Positions 25,242 through 38,740 are shown, numbered from the stretch's first letter. The stretch: 50,596 nucleotides of DNA from Porticoccaceae bacterium (GCA_029252555.1 JAQXBF010000032.1:1-50596); one strand, 5' to 3'. A program made the numbers and translations. Notes: generated by a model not told the origin, from the letters alone.

Positions 25242-27518
25242 ATGTTAAGTAGAGAACTTGAAGTCACCCTTAATCTAGCGTTTAAAACAGCCCGTGATAA
25301 ACGTCATGAATTTATGACCGTTGAGCACTTGCTATTAGCGCTTTTAGACGACGCATCCGCCTCAAATGTCCTTAGAGCCTGTGGCGCGGACCTAGATATT
25401 CTACGACAGGATCTGACCGAATTTATCGATTCCACGATGCCTACCATTCCTGAGACCCAGCTGGAACAGGAGACTCAGCCAACTCATGGTTTTCAACGCG
25501 TGTTGCAGCGCGCAGTTTTTCAGGTTAATTCAGCCAACAATAGCGAAGTAGTCGGTGCCAATGTCGTTGTCGCTATCTTTAGTGAGCAGGAGAGTCAGGC
25601 GGTTTACTTCCTGCGCCTTCAGAACATTGCGCGTATCGACGTAGTTAACTACATCTCCCACGGTATCTCGAAGTATGCAGACCAGTCTGAACATAGCCAT
25701 GATCAGCATGAAGAGTCCGAGGCAGATAGCGGCACAGCAGAGAATCAAGAGGAGAGCCTGTTAAGCCAGTTTGCTATCAACCTCAACGAGCAGGCTAAGC
25801 TAGGACAGATAGACCCTCTGGTTGGCCGCGATGCTGAAATAGAGCGGGTCAGCCAGATATTGATCCGGCGTCGCAAAAATAATCCATTGTTAGTGGGCGA
25901 GTCTGGTGTGGGTAAAACGGCGATAGCAGAGGGCCTGGCCAAGCTTATTATCGAAGAGAATGTGCCCGAGCCTATGCTCGACAGCACTGTTTACTCCCTG
26001 GACATGGGTTCACTGCTCGCCGGTACCAAGTATCGAGGTGACTTTGAAAAACGCCTCAAAGGTATTATTGCCGAGTTAATGAAGAAAGATAAATCTATCC
26101 TGTTTATTGATGAGATACACACTATTATCGGTGCAGGTGCTGCCTCCGGTGGCGTAATGGATGCCTCTAACCTTCTCAAGCCGCTGCTGTCCTCAGGGCA
26201 ACTGCGCTGCGTCGGCTCAACTACCTATCAAGAGTATCGCGGTATCTTCGAGAAGGACCACGCACTGTCACGTCGTTTCCAAAAGATTGATGTGCCAGAG
26301 CCCAGCATCCAAGAGACCTATGAAATTTTAAAAGGCCTCAAATCGAGATTTGAAGAGCACCATGACCTTAAGTTCACCAACCCATCCCTCAAGGTTGCTG
26401 CAGAGCTATCTAGCCGTCATATCACGGATCGTTTCTTGCCCGACAAGGCAATTGACGTTATCGATGAAGCTGGCGCTTACCAGCGCTTGCAGCCTGAGAG
26501 TCGCCGTAAAAAGACCATTGGTGTTAATGATATTGAGTTAGTGATCTCTAAAATTGCCAGAATACCCGCCAAAAGTGTTTCCAGTTCCGATAAAGCTCAG
26601 CTTAAAGGTCTGGCAGAGAAGCTTAAAATGGTTGTGTTTGGGCAGGATCAAGCCATTGATGCACTAGCCACATCGATCAAACTGGCGCGAGCCGGTCTGC
26701 GCGAGGGTGAAAAGCCCATTGGTAGCTTCTTATTTGCCGGCCCCACAGGTGTGGGTAAAACCGAAGTGAGTCGACAGTTGGCCAATGTATTAGGTGTAGA
26801 GCTTATTCGTTTTGATATGTCAGAGTATATGGAGCGCCACACCGTTTCACGGCTGATTGGTGCGCCTCCAGGCTATGTGGGCTACGATCAGGGTGGTTTA
26901 TTGACCGAGGCAGTTACCAAGCAGCCCCATTCAATTATTCTGCTGGACGAGGTTGAGAAAGCTCACCCGGACGTTTTTAACCTGCTACTACAGGTTATGG
27001 ACCACGGTACCCTGACCGACAACAATGGCCGTAAAGCTGACTTCCGCAATGTGATTTTGATTATGACCACCAACGCGGGCGCCGAATTGATGAGCAGGGC
27101 ATCTATGGGCTTTGCCCATCAGGACCATGCCACTGACGGTATGGAAGCGATTAAGAAAATGTTTACCCCCGAGTTCCGCAACAGGCTGGATAGCATCGTG
27201 CAATTTGGCGAGCTGAGTATGGATGTGATTAAAACAGTGGTCGACAAGTTCTTGGTGCAATTGCAGTCGCAGCTTGACGAGAAGAAAGTGTTTCTCGATA
27301 TAGATGACGATGCTCGCGTGTGGCTTGCAGAGAATGGTTACGACGCCAAAATGGGCGCACGACCTATGGATCGTTTAATTCAAGAGAAGATCAAGAAGCC
27401 ACTGGCAGAAGAAGTCTTGTTTGGTAGCCTTGCAGATAAAGGCGGCACGGTTTTTGTTACCGTGGAAGACAATGAACTAGCGGTTGCCACAGAGCCGAAA
27501 GAGGCTGTTTCAACCTAG
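25242..27518 (+). CDS. clpA: ATP-dependent Clp protease ATP-binding subunit ClpA
   Basis: 758 aa AAA+ unfoldase, E. coli length. The N-domain (1-150) docks ClpS. The D1 Walker A is GESGVGKT near 217 and its Walker B is SILFIDEIHT; the D2 Walker A is GPTGVGKT near 500 and its Walker B is SIILLDEVEK. The ClpP-docking I/LGF-type loop should lie in D2 but I did not pin its residue. With ClpS, Aat and Bpt in the same stretch it makes up the N-degron pathway. clpP is not in the window. A terminator follows. Confidence 0.97.
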   Translation: MLSRELEVTLNLAFKTARDKRHEFMTVEHLLLALLDDASASNVLRACGADLDILRQDLTEFIDSTMPTIPETQLEQETQPTHGFQRVLQRAVFQVNSANNSEVVGANVVVAIFSEQESQAVYFLRLQNIARIDVVNYISHGISKYADQSEHSHDQHEESEADSGTAENQEESLLSQFAINLNEQAKLGQIDPLVGRDAEIERVSQILIRRRKNNPLLVGESGVGKTAIAEGLAKLIIEENVPEPMLDSTVYSLDMGSLLAGTKYRGDFEKRLKGIIAELMKKDKSILFIDEIHTIIGAGAASGGVMDASNLLKPLLSSGQLRCVGSTTYQEYRGIFEKDHALSRRFQKIDVPEPSIQETYEILKGLKSRFEEHHDLKFTNPSLKVAAELSSRHITDRFLPDKAIDVIDEAGAYQRLQPESRRKKTIGVNDIELVISKIARIPAKSVSSSDKAQLKGLAEKLKMVVFGQDQAIDALATSIKLARAGLREGEKPIGSFLFAGPTGVGKTEVSRQLANVLGVELIRFDMSEYMERHTVSRLIGAPPGYVGYDQGGLLTEAVTKQPHSIILLDEVEKAHPDVFNLLLQVMDHGTLTDNNGRKADFRNVILIMTTNAGAELMSRASMGFAHQDHATDGMEAIKKMFTPEFRNRLDSIVQFGELSMDVIKTVVDKFLVQLQSQLDEKKVFLDIDDDARVWLAENGYDAKMGARPMDRLIQEKIKKPLAEEVLFGSLADKGGTVFVTVEDNELAVATEPKEAVST

Positions 27519-27552
27519 GGGGAACTGCCACTAAAAGACGTAGCTAAACAAG

Positions 27553-27589
27553 AGCGAGATATTTGCCAATGGTAGTATCTCGCTTTTTT
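27553..27589 (+). terminator. Rho-independent terminator of clpSA
   Basis: Perfect 9-bp stem AGCGAGATA (27553-27561) / TATCTCGCT (27576-27584) with a 14-nt loop and six T (27584-27589). It lies between convergent clpA and infA. Confidence 0.88.
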
Positions 27590-27614
27590 GTGAACTTAAG
27601 AACTACAGAGATGC

Positions 27615-27833
27615 TTAGCGTTCGCGGAAGGTAATGCGGCCTTTGGTAAGGTCATAAGGTGTCATCTCAACCTTAACTTTGTCCCCAGTCAGAATCCGGA
27701 TGTAATGCTTTCGCATTTTGCCAGAGATATGGGCAATAATAACGTGGTCATTTTCGAGCTTAACTCGAAATGTTGTATTTGGCAGAGTGTCAATGACCTC
27801 GCCGTCTAACTCAATGTGATCTTCCTTCGCCAT
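27615..27833 (-). CDS. infA: Translation initiation factor IF-1
   Basis: 72 aa, exact family length, a single S1/OB fold. It occupies the ribosomal A site at initiation. [36 protein letters not shown] and [13 protein letters not shown] are near-universal bacterial IF-1 sequence. It keeps the conserved place between clpA and bpt/aat. Confidence 0.98.
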   Translation of the reverse strand: MAKEDHIELDGEVIDTLPNTTFRVKLENDHVIIAHISGKMRKHYIRILTGDKVKVEMTPYDLTKGRITFRER

Positions 27834-27923
27834 ACGCTTATTTTCGTGCCTGTAAAAAAGGGCGCAGTTTGCCCTAAAACGTCAGTTATAGCAAAGTCAT
27901 TTACACAGCCATGCAGCAGTCGC

Positions 27924-28646
27924 TTACATAGAAAGTCGCCAGGTATTTTCTTGCAGCAACTCTAGTGGTTTGTAATTAGTCTTGTAACTCATCTTCTGGC
28001 AGTCTTCGATCCAGTATCCCAGGTACAGATAACCCAGCCCCATGTGTTGCGCCAGCTGAATCTGAAACAGAACAGCTAAGGTACCAAGGCTGCGGGCGGT
28101 GTAATCCGGGTCAAAATAGGTATAGATAGCCGAGAGGGCATTGGGCAGCACATCCACCACAGCGCAGCCGATCAGCTCCCCATCAATGCACAACTCAAGA
28201 AAATTGGTGCAGTCCCAGGCGTTGCCCAGAAACTGCTCAAATTGGTCCCGTGAAGGTGGGAACATATCTCCCTGATAATGGCGACCAGAGATATAGCGAT
28301 CATAAACCGGGTAATGCTCATCAAAACTAATGTTCTTGACCTGCCTGACGGTAATATCACTATTGCGCTTTAAACAGCGTTTTTGCGAGCGTGAGGGGCG
28401 AAAAATGTCCACGGGTATGCGGGCTGGCACACAGGCATTACAGGCACTGCATAAAGGGGAGTAAAGATACAGCCCGCTGCGACGAAAGCCCATATCACTC
28501 ATGCGCCCGTAAAGCGCACCATCGATTTCAATTTCTGGGTCAACAAAAGCCGTTGTCGCCTGACGATTATCAAGGTAGCTACAGTCGTGGGGCTCGGTTA
28601 ACAGCAGCCTGATTTTGCCAATATCTGGTGAAATGTCTCTAGTCAT
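27924..28646 (-). CDS. bpt: Aspartate/glutamate leucyltransferase Bpt
   Basis: 240 aa from ATG 28646 (MTRDISPDIGKIRL); a TTG at 28664 is less likely. It adds leucine from Leu-tRNA to proteins with N-terminal Asp or Glu, making them ClpS substrates. The Ate1-type cysteine motif SPLCSACNACVPARIPV is near 65, and the GNAT-like C-terminal half contains YTYFDPDY and GYLYLGYWI. It is downstream of aat (93-bp gap) and upstream of infA. Confidence 0.95.
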   Translation of the reverse strand: MTRDISPDIGKIRLLLTEPHDCSYLDNRQATTAFVDPEIEIDGALYGRMSDMGFRRSGLYLYSPLCSACNACVPARIPVDIFRPSRSQKRCLKRNSDITVRQVKNISFDEHYPVYDRYISGRHYQGDMFPPSRDQFEQFLGNAWDCTNFLELCIDGELIGCAVVDVLPNALSAIYTYFDPDYTARSLGTLAVLFQIQLAQHMGLGYLYLGYWIEDCQKMSYKTNYKPLELLQENTWRLSM

Positions 28647-28738
28647 AGATTCACTTAAAAACAAAGTTACTCCAGGCTCTAAGCCTAGTTGATCGAAGAG
28701 GGTTACTCAATGTTCTTGTTTGGGTTCAGGATGACGCT

Positions 28739-29439
28739 TTAGCTACACCCAGCCCAATCAGTATCATCGGGCCAGTCAGGCTGCTTATCACGGCATAAAT
28801 CCAGGGTAGCTAAAAACTCTTCTCTGGGCACCAGATACCCTCCCATACTCATCAAATGAGGGTTCTCCAACTGGCAATCAAGCAGCTTAAAGCCCCTCTG
28901 GCGCAGCCCGAAACAAAGATTAGCCATAGCAATCTTAGAGCCATCGGTTACCCGACTAAACATCGACTCGCCGCAGAATATTTCTCCCACAGCCACGCCA
29001 TAGATACCACCCACTAGCTGATTCTGGTCCCAGACCTCAACAGAATGAGCCTGCCCCATACCATGCAGCCGACAATAAGCCTCAGCCATCTCAGCAGTAA
29101 TCCAGGTACCGCTATCATCATCTCTGGGAGCCGCGCAGGCTTGCACAACGCCGGCAAAATCTTTATCGCTGGTGATGGTATATTTTTGCCGACGCAGGGC
29201 GCGCAAAAGGCTTCTAGACAGGTGTAGGCCCGCCATATCGATCAGGCAGCGCTCACTGGGGCTCCACCAAAGAATAGGATCATCATCCTGGTACCAGGGG
29301 AAAATACCCTGGCGGTAGGCATCGATAAGCGTAGAAGGAGACAGATTGCCGCCGACTGCAAGAAGCCCATCGGGCTCCTTAACAGCATGGCGTGGATGGG
29401 GAAACTGGGGTTGCTGAGAATCTAAGAGCGTTAGATTCA

Positions 29440-29440
<1 letters not shown>
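28739..29440 (-). CDS. aat: Leucyl/phenylalanyl-tRNA-protein transferase
   Basis: 233 aa. It adds Leu or Phe to N-terminal Lys or Arg, creating primary N-degrons. The family motifs are present: FPHPRHAVKEPDGLLAVGGN (13-32), YRQGIFPWY near 43, WWSPSERC near 58, VGGIYGVAVGEIFCGESMFS near 142, and LLDCQLENPHLMSMGG near 185. The start overlaps the trxB stop by 3 bp of ATGA, so translation is coupled to thioredoxin reductase. Confidence 0.97.
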
Positions 29441-30465
<1,025 letters not shown>

Positions 30466-30539
30466 TCAAGGGCGCTACTATAAAGAATACCGCCAGCATC
30501 ACCAATTGGTTTTTTATATCTAGGGCATAGTCGCTTATT

Positions 30540-32984
30540 ATGGCGAGCCCAGCATGGCGTTTGCGGGAGAATCCGCTACAATTAATCACCGTAAAAAGAG
30601 TACAGGGAAATCGTCTGTTGAGCAGTAACCAAAATAAAATAGCGAGAGCGGCCTCCGCCAGTGATGGTGAATCCCAATTACGTAGTAAAAGACTGCTAGC
30701 CGAGGGCGCCATGATTGGTTGGCTTGCCCTGTGCATCATCTTTTTTTTGGCACTGCTTACCTACTCAGCAGAAGACGCAGGCTGGTCCCACACCGGCTCC
30801 CGCGCAGAAGTGGCTAACCTTGTTGGCCCAGTGGGCGCATGGCTGGCAGACGTGTTCTACTCATTATTTGGCGGCATGGCCTACCTTTTTCCCTTATTGC
30901 TTGCCGTGCGTGCCACCCAAATACTGCGCACCCACTTCTTGCACGAAGCCGATAGCTTTGACTCAGTCACCTTTATCTTGCGGGTAGTTGGCTTTGTATT
31001 AGTTATGATCAGCGCCACTTCTTTGGCCTATATTCAATATGCCGAGACAGTCACCTATTACCCCTTCGGCAGTGGCGGCATACTTGGCAGCAAAATTGGC
31101 GAAGCCATCATGGCCGCCTTTAGCTATACCGGCAGCACACTTATATTATTAGCCCTGTTTCTATTTGGCCTCACCGTGTTTGCCGATATCTCTTGGATTC
31201 GTACCATCGATTGCCTAGGTGCCTTTGCCCTCAACAGCATTGATACTCTTGTGGTTGCCATAGTCGAACGCAAAAGACGCAGGCAAGAAATGCGCGCCTC
31301 GAAAGACGCTCAAACCGAACGCATGGTAAAAGTAGAAGCCGCCGCTAAAAGTAAAAAAGAGCGCAAGCCCCCCACCATACAAGCACCCAAAGCAAAGCCC
31401 GTCGCCAGCCCCAGAATTGAGCGAGAGAAGCAGCAAACATTATTTGGTGACACCGAAATTATTGGCTCGCTGCCACCACTAAACCTGCTAGACCCTATGG
31501 ATAAGTCTGAAGCGACTGGCTACTCCGAAGAGTCACTGGAGCACCTCTCCAGGCTATTAGAGTTGAAATTACAAGACTTTGGCATTAAAGCCGAGGTGGT
31601 AGAAGTGCTGCCCGGCCCAGTGGTAACCCGCTTTGAAATTCAGCCGGCTGCTGGCGTCAAAGTCAGCCGTATCAGCGGCCTGGCCAAAGATTTGGCGCGC
31701 TCAATGGCCGTGATCAGTGTGCGCGTGGTAGAAGTGATCCCGGGCAAATCTGTAGTGGGCATTGAAATCCCCAATGAAAAACGCGAGATGGTGCGCCTGA
31801 GTGAAGTGCTATCATCCGATGCCTACGACCGTTCCAACTCACCGCTAACATTGGCCCTGGGCCATGATATTGCCGGCGTACCCACCGTCGCCGATTTGGC
31901 ACGCATGCCCCACTTGTTAGTGGCAGGCACCACCGGCTCTGGTAAGTCGGTGGGCATTAATGCCATGCTACTCAGCCTGCTATTTAAAGCCTCGCCAGAA
32001 GAGGTGAAGCTAATTCTGATCGACCCGAAAATGTTAGAGCTATCGGTGTACGACGATATTCCCCATTTGCTAACGCCCGTTATCACCGACATGAAAGACG
32101 CGGCAGGCAGCCTGCGCTGGTGTGTGGGTGAAATGGAGCGACGCTACAAACTTATGGCCGCCATGGGCGTCAGAAACCTAGCCGGCTACAACCGTAAAAT
32201 AGAAGACGCCACCAAAGCCGGCAATCCCATTAGCGACCCGCTGTGGACCTTTAACCCAGACGAAATGGGCTGGGATGCCAGTCAAGAGCCCCCAGAGGCA
32301 CCGCTGCTGGAAACCTTGCCCTACATAGTGGTAGTGATTGATGAATTTGCCGACATGATGATGATCGTCGGCAAAAAGGTCGAGCAGCTGATAGCCCGCA
32401 TCGCGCAAAAAGCAAGGGCCGCTGGCATCCACCTGATACTGGCCACCCAGCGCCCGTCGGTAGACGTGATCACCGGCCTAATCAAAGCCAACGTGCCCTC
32501 AAGAATTGCCTTTCAAGTGTCCTCCAAGATCGATTCCAGAACCATCCTCGATCAGGGCGGGGCAGAACAGCTGCTCGGCCATGGCGATATGTTGTATCTG
32601 CCACCGGGCACCAGCGTGCCAGAGCGAATTCATGGCTGCTTTGTAGACGACCACGAAGTGCACAAAGTGGTTGCCGACTGGAAACGCCGCGGCGAGCCCA
32701 ACTATTTAGACGAGATCACCGACGAAACCGCCTTATCATCCATTCCGGTGCCTGGCTTTAGCAATGGCGAAGAGGGTGAAGACGACCCTGAGTTAGACCC
32801 GCTGTATGACGAAGCAGTGGCCTTTGTGCTGGATAGTCGCAAGGCGTCCATCTCATCCGTGCAGCGTAAACTTAGGGTAGGTTATAATCGCGCAGCTCGC
32901 CTTATCGAACAGATGGAAGCGGCAGGGGTAGTAAGTCCCATGAGTAGTAATGGCAGCAGAGAAATACTTTCGCCCAAGTCATAG
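30540..32984 (+). CDS. ftsK: DNA translocase FtsK
   Basis: 814 aa as given. Four membrane spans lie in residues about 55-210 ([46 protein letters not shown]). A short basic linker follows, then the motor domain with Walker [13 protein letters not shown] near 462 and Walker [13 protein letters not shown], and a C-terminal winged-helix gamma domain ([20 protein letters not shown]) that reads KOPS. It pumps DNA at the septum and activates XerCD. The linker is much shorter than in E. coli, as in Pseudomonas. The start is uncertain: TTG 30618, preceded by AGGGA, is a fair alternative. Confidence 0.95.
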   Translation: MASPAWRLRENPLQLITVKRVQGNRLLSSNQNKIARAASASDGESQLRSKRLLAEGAMIGWLALCIIFFLALLTYSAEDAGWSHTGSRAEVANLVGPVGAWLADVFYSLFGGMAYLFPLLLAVRATQILRTHFLHEADSFDSVTFILRVVGFVLVMISATSLAYIQYAETVTYYPFGSGGILGSKIGEAIMAAFSYTGSTLILLALFLFGLTVFADISWIRTIDCLGAFALNSIDTLVVAIVERKRRRQEMRASKDAQTERMVKVEAAAKSKKERKPPTIQAPKAKPVASPRIEREKQQTLFGDTEIIGSLPPLNLLDPMDKSEATGYSEESLEHLSRLLELKLQDFGIKAEVVEVLPGPVVTRFEIQPAAGVKVSRISGLAKDLARSMAVISVRVVEVIPGKSVVGIEIPNEKREMVRLSEVLSSDAYDRSNSPLTLALGHDIAGVPTVADLARMPHLLVAGTTGSGKSVGINAMLLSLLFKASPEEVKLILIDPKMLELSVYDDIPHLLTPVITDMKDAAGSLRWCVGEMERRYKLMAAMGVRNLAGYNRKIEDATKAGNPISDPLWTFNPDEMGWDASQEPPEAPLLETLPYIVVVIDEFADMMMIVGKKVEQLIARIAQKARAAGIHLILATQRPSVDVITGLIKANVPSRIAFQVSSKIDSRTILDQGGAEQLLGHGDMLYLPPGTSVPERIHGCFVDDHEVHKVVADWKRRGEPNYLDEITDETALSSIPVPGFSNGEEGEDDPELDPLYDEAVAFVLDSRKASISSVQRKLRVGYNRAARLIEQMEAAGVVSPMSSNGSREILSPKS

Positions 32985-33446
32985 AGACAGCTCAACCTTG
33001 GACTGCTAGCTGAACCCGTAACTAGACCAGCCTGGCTCTTAATTGCGTTTTCCAGAACCTTAATTGTGTCAACCTGAGCGAAGCGAAGTACCTGGATTCC
33101 GCCTATGCCCACGCTTATATTATTAGGCAGGCGCTAAATCTCCGAATTAATCCTAAAGGAGTGCCTAGTTATCCTGAACTCCCTGAAGAACTATTAATAG
33201 TCTAAAATTAAAAATCATTTCGCCCGACTGACAGCTCATGATCTTCGTCTAAGTTTTAATGTAACGTTTCCAGGATGTAAGCAAACTTGTTGCTAGCTTT
33301 TTCTACATTATGTTTGCAGTATCAATCACTACCTCGGGAATAAAGAGTCGCAGTTTGATTCTCCCAACCCCTCCAACAATCCTCCCAAACCCTGTAAACT
33401 CCAACCATACCGACGTGAAGTCTCTAGACCCCGAGATAATCCCAAT
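32985..33446. other. 462-bp intergenic region ftsK-lolA
   Basis: No convincing gene. It holds a decayed copy of a short dispersed repeat at 33069-33096. There is also a stop-free plus-strand stretch from about 33027 to 33204 without a start codon; its end translates as INPKGVPSYPELPEELLIV and I cannot assign it. The A+T-rich 33230-33330 part probably holds the lolA promoter. The segment 33380-33446 just before lolA is rich in pyrimidines. Confidence 0.5.
33069..33096 (+). repeat. Dispersed REP-like element, decayed copy
   Basis: Begins GTCAACCTGAGCGAAGCGAAG, closely matching 37213-37240, but the closing stem arm is lost. It belongs to the widespread GTCATCCTGAGCGAAGC type of intergenic repeat. 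Confidence 0.5.
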
Positions 33447-34073
33447 ATGCGCCTAATAAAATCCATAGCCACAGCCCTATGTCTAGTGGCGAGCCTCACT
33501 ACCCAAGCCGGTGGCACCCCAGGGCATATCCAGCAGCTGCGCGATCTATTGCAACCCATCACCAGCCTCTCAGCCCAATTCGAGCAACAGATCACCGATG
33601 CCAATGGCTTTGAGATGCATGCCGCTACAGGCCTATTTCAAGTTGCGCAACCCAATAACCTGCGCTGGGTTGTTGAGCAGCCCATGGTGCAGCAGGTGAT
33701 CTCTGATGGAGTGACGCTGTGGTTGTATGACCCGGATCTTGAGCAAGTGATTGTGCAACCCTTTGATGCCAATATTGAGTCTACGCCAGCGATCTTGTTT
33801 TCTGGCGATCTAGACCAGTTAGACAGTGCTTACTTTATTCATCAGTCGTCTAAAGGTGTTTTTGAGCTGACACCGGAGCAAGGTGGTAGTCTGTTTAGTT
33901 CTTTGCAGATTACCTTTGCCAATGGCGCGCCTGAGTCGATTGCCCTGACCGATGGTCTTGGTCAGGTCACGCGTATTCGTTTTACAGAGCTAGTGCTTAA
34001 CCCTGAGTTGGCGGCTGATCTGTTTGTGTTTGACATTCCCGCTGGCGTTGATGTGATTCGCAATGCCAACTGA
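33447..34073 (+). CDS. lolA: Outer-membrane lipoprotein carrier protein LolA
   Basis: 208 aa with signal peptide (MRLIKSIATALCLVASLTTQA, cleavage near 21-22). LolA ferries lipoproteins through the periplasm from LolCDE to LolB. The mature part begins LQPITSLSAQFEQQITDANG, the LolA opening strand, and contains FQVAQPNNLRWVVEQP, normally F-x-x-x-RP-x-x-F/LRW. It overlaps rarA by 11 bp and lies downstream of ftsK as in Pseudomonas. Confidence 0.95.
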   Translation: MRLIKSIATALCLVASLTTQAGGTPGHIQQLRDLLQPITSLSAQFEQQITDANGFEMHAATGLFQVAQPNNLRWVVEQPMVQQVISDGVTLWLYDPDLEQVIVQPFDANIESTPAILFSGDLDQLDSAYFIHQSSKGVFELTPEQGGSLFSSLQITFANGAPESIALTDGLGQVTRIRFTELVLNPELAADLFVFDIPAGVDVIRNAN

Positions 34074-35391
34074 TCTGTTTAGCCAGCAGGTATATCAGCC
34101 CTTGGCGGCGCGTATGCGGCCTGACAAGCTGAATGGCTTTTATGGCCAGCAGCATCTGATTGGCCCAGGTAAGCCATTGCGCGAGGCGATTGAGAGCGAA
34201 GCATTACACTCAATGATCTTCTGGGGCCCACCTGGGGTGGGCAAAACCACGTTGGCTAAGATTATTGCGGCCTCTGCGGATGCGCACTTTGAGAGTATCT
34301 CGGCGGTGCTGTCTGGGGTGAAGGAGATTCGGGCATCCATTGCCAAAGCGGAGGAGCAGCGTGATCTGCGCGGTCGCAAAACCATTTTGTTTGTGGATGA
34401 GGTGCACCGCTTCAATAAGTCCCAGCAGGATGCGTTTTTACCCTTTGTTGAAGATGGCACGGTGGTGTTTATTGGTGCCACCACCGAGAACCCGTCCTTT
34501 GAGTTAAATAATGCACTGCTGTCGCGCTGTCGGGTGTATGTGCTGAAGAGTCTTGATGAGGCCCAAATTAAGGTCGTGATTCAGCAGGCCATGGGCGATG
34601 CTGAGTCTGGGCTTGGCCAGCGCGAGCTGCAATTAGATGACGCGGCGCTAGATCTTTTGGCTAATGCAGCAGATGGTGATGCGCGACGGGCGCTTAATCT
34701 TTTAGAGATTGCCAACGATCTGGCGCGCGAGTCGGGTGAAAAGGCGGTAATTGATGCGACTGTGCTTGAGCAGGTGTTGGTGGGTGATACTCGGCGCTTC
34801 GATAAGGGCGGTGAGTATTTTTATGATCAAATTTCTGCCCTGCATAAGTCGGTGCGGGGTTCGTCGCCCGATGCGGCGCTGTATTGGCTGTGCCGTATGC
34901 TTGATGGTGGCTGTGACCCGCTGTATATTGCTCGCCGTTTGGCACGCATGGCCACGGAAGATATTGGCAATGCTGACCCTCGGGCACTGGAGTTGGCTTT
35001 AAATGCCTGGAATATTCAGGAGCGTTTGGGTAGCCCTGAGGGCGAGTTGGCGCTGGCTCAGGCGGTGACCTATTGTGCGGTGGCAGCTAAAAGCAATTCT
35101 GTTTACAGCGCTTTCAAGGCGACCATGGCCGATGTGCAGTCACTACCCAGTTATGAGGTGCCGATGCATTTGCGCAATGCGCCCACTAAGCTGATGAAAG
35201 AGCAAGATTACGGCAAAGACTACAGATACGCCCACAGTGAAGAGGGCACTTATGCTGCAGGGGAAACCTATTTACCAGATGAGCTTGCCGATAAGCAGTA
35301 TTATTTCCCCACAAATAATGGGTTGGAACAAAAGATTAGCGAGAAGTTGGTCTACCTGCGGTCGCTAGATGCTCAACATAAGAAGGATTAA
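34063..35391 (+). CDS. rarA: Replication-associated recombination protein A (AAA+ ATPase)
   Basis: 442 aa. A clamp-loader-like AAA+ ATPase acting at stalled forks, also known as MgsA. QPLAARMRPDKL leads into Walker A GPPGVGKTTLAK near 54, Walker B ILFVDEVHRFNKSQQDAFLP near 108, and sensor GATTENPSFELN near 137, all at family positions. ATG 34063 lies inside the end of lolA. It is followed 6 bp later by crcB. Confidence 0.96.
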   Translation: MPTDLFSQQVYQPLAARMRPDKLNGFYGQQHLIGPGKPLREAIESEALHSMIFWGPPGVGKTTLAKIIAASADAHFESISAVLSGVKEIRASIAKAEEQRDLRGRKTILFVDEVHRFNKSQQDAFLPFVEDGTVVFIGATTENPSFELNNALLSRCRVYVLKSLDEAQIKVVIQQAMGDAESGLGQRELQLDDAALDLLANAADGDARRALNLLEIANDLARESGEKAVIDATVLEQVLVGDTRRFDKGGEYFYDQISALHKSVRGSSPDAALYWLCRMLDGGCDPLYIARRLARMATEDIGNADPRALELALNAWNIQERLGSPEGELALAQAVTYCAVAAKSNSVYSAFKATMADVQSLPSYEVPMHLRNAPTKLMKEQDYGKDYRYAHSEEGTYAAGETYLPDELADKQYYFPTNNGLEQKISEKLVYLRSLDAQHKKD

Positions 35392-35397
35392 AACCTG

Positions 35398-37088
<1,691 letters not shown>

Positions 37089-37151
37089 AGCGCGCAGCAA
37101 ATCGTGGAACCTGATGATGCTGTTGGAGAATTCCTTCACTGCGTTTAGCAT

Positions 37152-37181
37152 GTCCCGCGAAGGGTTTTGGGTACGGGATGA
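37152..37181 (+). repeat. Dispersed intergenic repeat, copy 2
   Basis: 30 bp matching 7480-7509 at 22 positions, lying between serS and cysG just upstream of a REP-like element of a second family. Confidence 0.45.
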
Positions 37182-37212
37182 CTCAATAGGAATGTCACCG
37201 AAACAAAAAATT

Positions 37213-37240
37213 GTCATCCTGAGCAAAGCGAAGGATCTCT
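37213..37240 (+). repeat. Dispersed REP-like element, best copy
   Basis: GTCATCCTGAGCAAAGCGAA, then GGATCTCT. ATCCT (37216-37220) and AGGAT (37232-37236) can pair as a hairpin. A related element at 40219-40254 keeps the pairing with changed bases (ACCCT/AGGGT). Confidence 0.6.
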
Positions 37241-37260
37241 AGGAGCCAACAACCCCCCCC

Positions 37261-38712
37261 ATGGATTACCTACCACTATTCCACAACCTCAAAGGCCGCC
37301 GCATTGTTGTTGTTGGCGGCGGTGAAATCGCCCTTCGTAAAGTTCGCCTTGTTCAAGAGGCCAGCGCACTTATCACCATTATCGCCAAAGATTACTGCCC
37401 AGACTTACTGGAAATGGAGGCAAAAGACAAGGCCGATGGCTGTAGCGGCCTAGAGCTTATCACTGCCTCCTACGAGCATCATCACCTGTTGCAGTATCCA
37501 GATACCGTGATGGTGATTGCCGCCACCAATGACCGTGGCCTAAACCGTCTGGTGTCTGAATGTGCCCAAGCGGCGAATATGCTGTCCAATGTGGTGGATG
37601 ACCCGGAGTTCTCTACGGTGATATTCCCGTCCATTGTCGATCGTTCTCCCATTCAGGTGGCTATCTCCAGCGGTGGCGATGCTCCCGTATTGGTACGGCT
37701 GCTGCGCACGCGTTTTGAAAGCCTGTTACCTGCGGGCATGGCCAAACTTGGTTCTTTGGCCGGCAGCTTCCGCGAGCGGGTTAAAAACAAGTTTGCCAAT
37801 GGCGCTGACCGCAAGGCATTTTGGGAGGAGGTGTTTTATGGCCCCATTGCTGAGCAGGCCTATGCCAATAATCTAGAGGAAGCTGAGCGGCTGTTGGCCG
37901 ATAAGCTAGAGAGTACCGACGAGTTCAAAACTGGCGAAGTCTATTTGGTTGGCGGTGGCCCCGGCGACCCAGACTTACTGACCTTTAAAGCCCTGCGCCT
38001 TATGCAGCAGGCGGATATTGTGCTCTACGATCGCCTAGTCTCCAAAGAGGTGCTGAATCTGGTGCGCCGGGATGCTACCCGTATCTATGTGGGCAAAACC
38101 GCCGGTGATCATCCGGTTACCCAAGACAATATTAATCAAAAGCTGGTGGACTACGCCCTTGAGGGCAACCGTGTGGTGCGCCTGAAGGGCGGTGACCCAT
38201 TTATCTTCGGCCGTGGTGGCGAAGAGATTGAAACATTGGCAGAGCATGGCATTCCTTTCCAGGTGGTGCCGGGCATTACGGCGGCCTCGGGCTGTGCCAG
38301 CTATGCGGGTATTCCGCTAACTCACCGTGAACATGCCCAATCGGTGCGTTTTATTGCCGGCCATTTGCGCTCGGGCAAGATGAATTTAAATTGGCCAGAG
38401 CTGGTGCAACCCAATCAAACCCTGGTGTTTTATATGGGCTTGAACGGCATGGAAACCATCTGCCAGCAGCTTAAAGAGCATGGCTTGGACTCCACCACGC
38501 CAACGGCGCTTATTGAGAAGGGCACGTCGGACCGGCAGCAGGTATTTGTGGGTGATCTTGATACGCTGCCAGGCATCGTGCGTAGTGCGGGCGCCAAGGC
38601 CCCCACGCTGATTATTGTGGGCACTGTGGTTAGCCTGCACTACAAGCTGGCCTGGTTTAATAACTCAGACAATAAGCTGGAAGGCGTAATTAACAAGAGC
38701 AATGAAGTGTGA
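37261..38712 (+). CDS. cysG: Siroheme synthase CysG (trifunctional)
   Basis: 483 aa, two enzymes in one chain. Residues 1-215 are precorrin-2 dehydrogenase/sirohydrochlorin ferrochelatase with NAD motif [13 protein letters not shown] near 19. Residues 220-470 are uroporphyrinogen-III C-methyltransferase, with [20 protein letters not shown] near 227, YDRLVS near 255 and [16 protein letters not shown] near 302. The product siroheme serves sulfite and nitrite reductase. The start ATG follows a run of eight C (37253-37260), which leaves the AGGAG ribosome site an unusually distant 15 nt away. Confidence 0.96.
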   Translation: MDYLPLFHNLKGRRIVVVGGGEIALRKVRLVQEASALITIIAKDYCPDLLEMEAKDKADGCSGLELITASYEHHHLLQYPDTVMVIAATNDRGLNRLVSECAQAANMLSNVVDDPEFSTVIFPSIVDRSPIQVAISSGGDAPVLVRLLRTRFESLLPAGMAKLGSLAGSFRERVKNKFANGADRKAFWEEVFYGPIAEQAYANNLEEAERLLADKLESTDEFKTGEVYLVGGGPGDPDLLTFKALRLMQQADIVLYDRLVSKEVLNLVRRDATRIYVGKTAGDHPVTQDNINQKLVDYALEGNRVVRLKGGDPFIFGRGGEEIETLAEHGIPFQVVPGITAASGCASYAGIPLTHREHAQSVRFIAGHLRSGKMNLNWPELVQPNQTLVFYMGLNGMETICQQLKEHGLDSTTPTALIEKGTSDRQQVFVGDLDTLPGIVRSAGAKAPTLIIVGTVVSLHYKLAWFNNSDNKLEGVINKSNEV

Positions 38713-38740
38713 ACCTGACGTTTAAATTCAAGGATATGGC

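Noticed and set aside
32882-33112. 76-codon minus-strand open frame (MGIGGIQVLRFAQ...)
   Set aside because: Opposite the ftsK end and the decayed REP-like repeat; VLRFAQ is the usual translation of that repeat type.
35392-35397. Fluoride riboswitch for crcB
   Set aside because: Only 6 bp separate rarA and crcB, too short for the aptamer.
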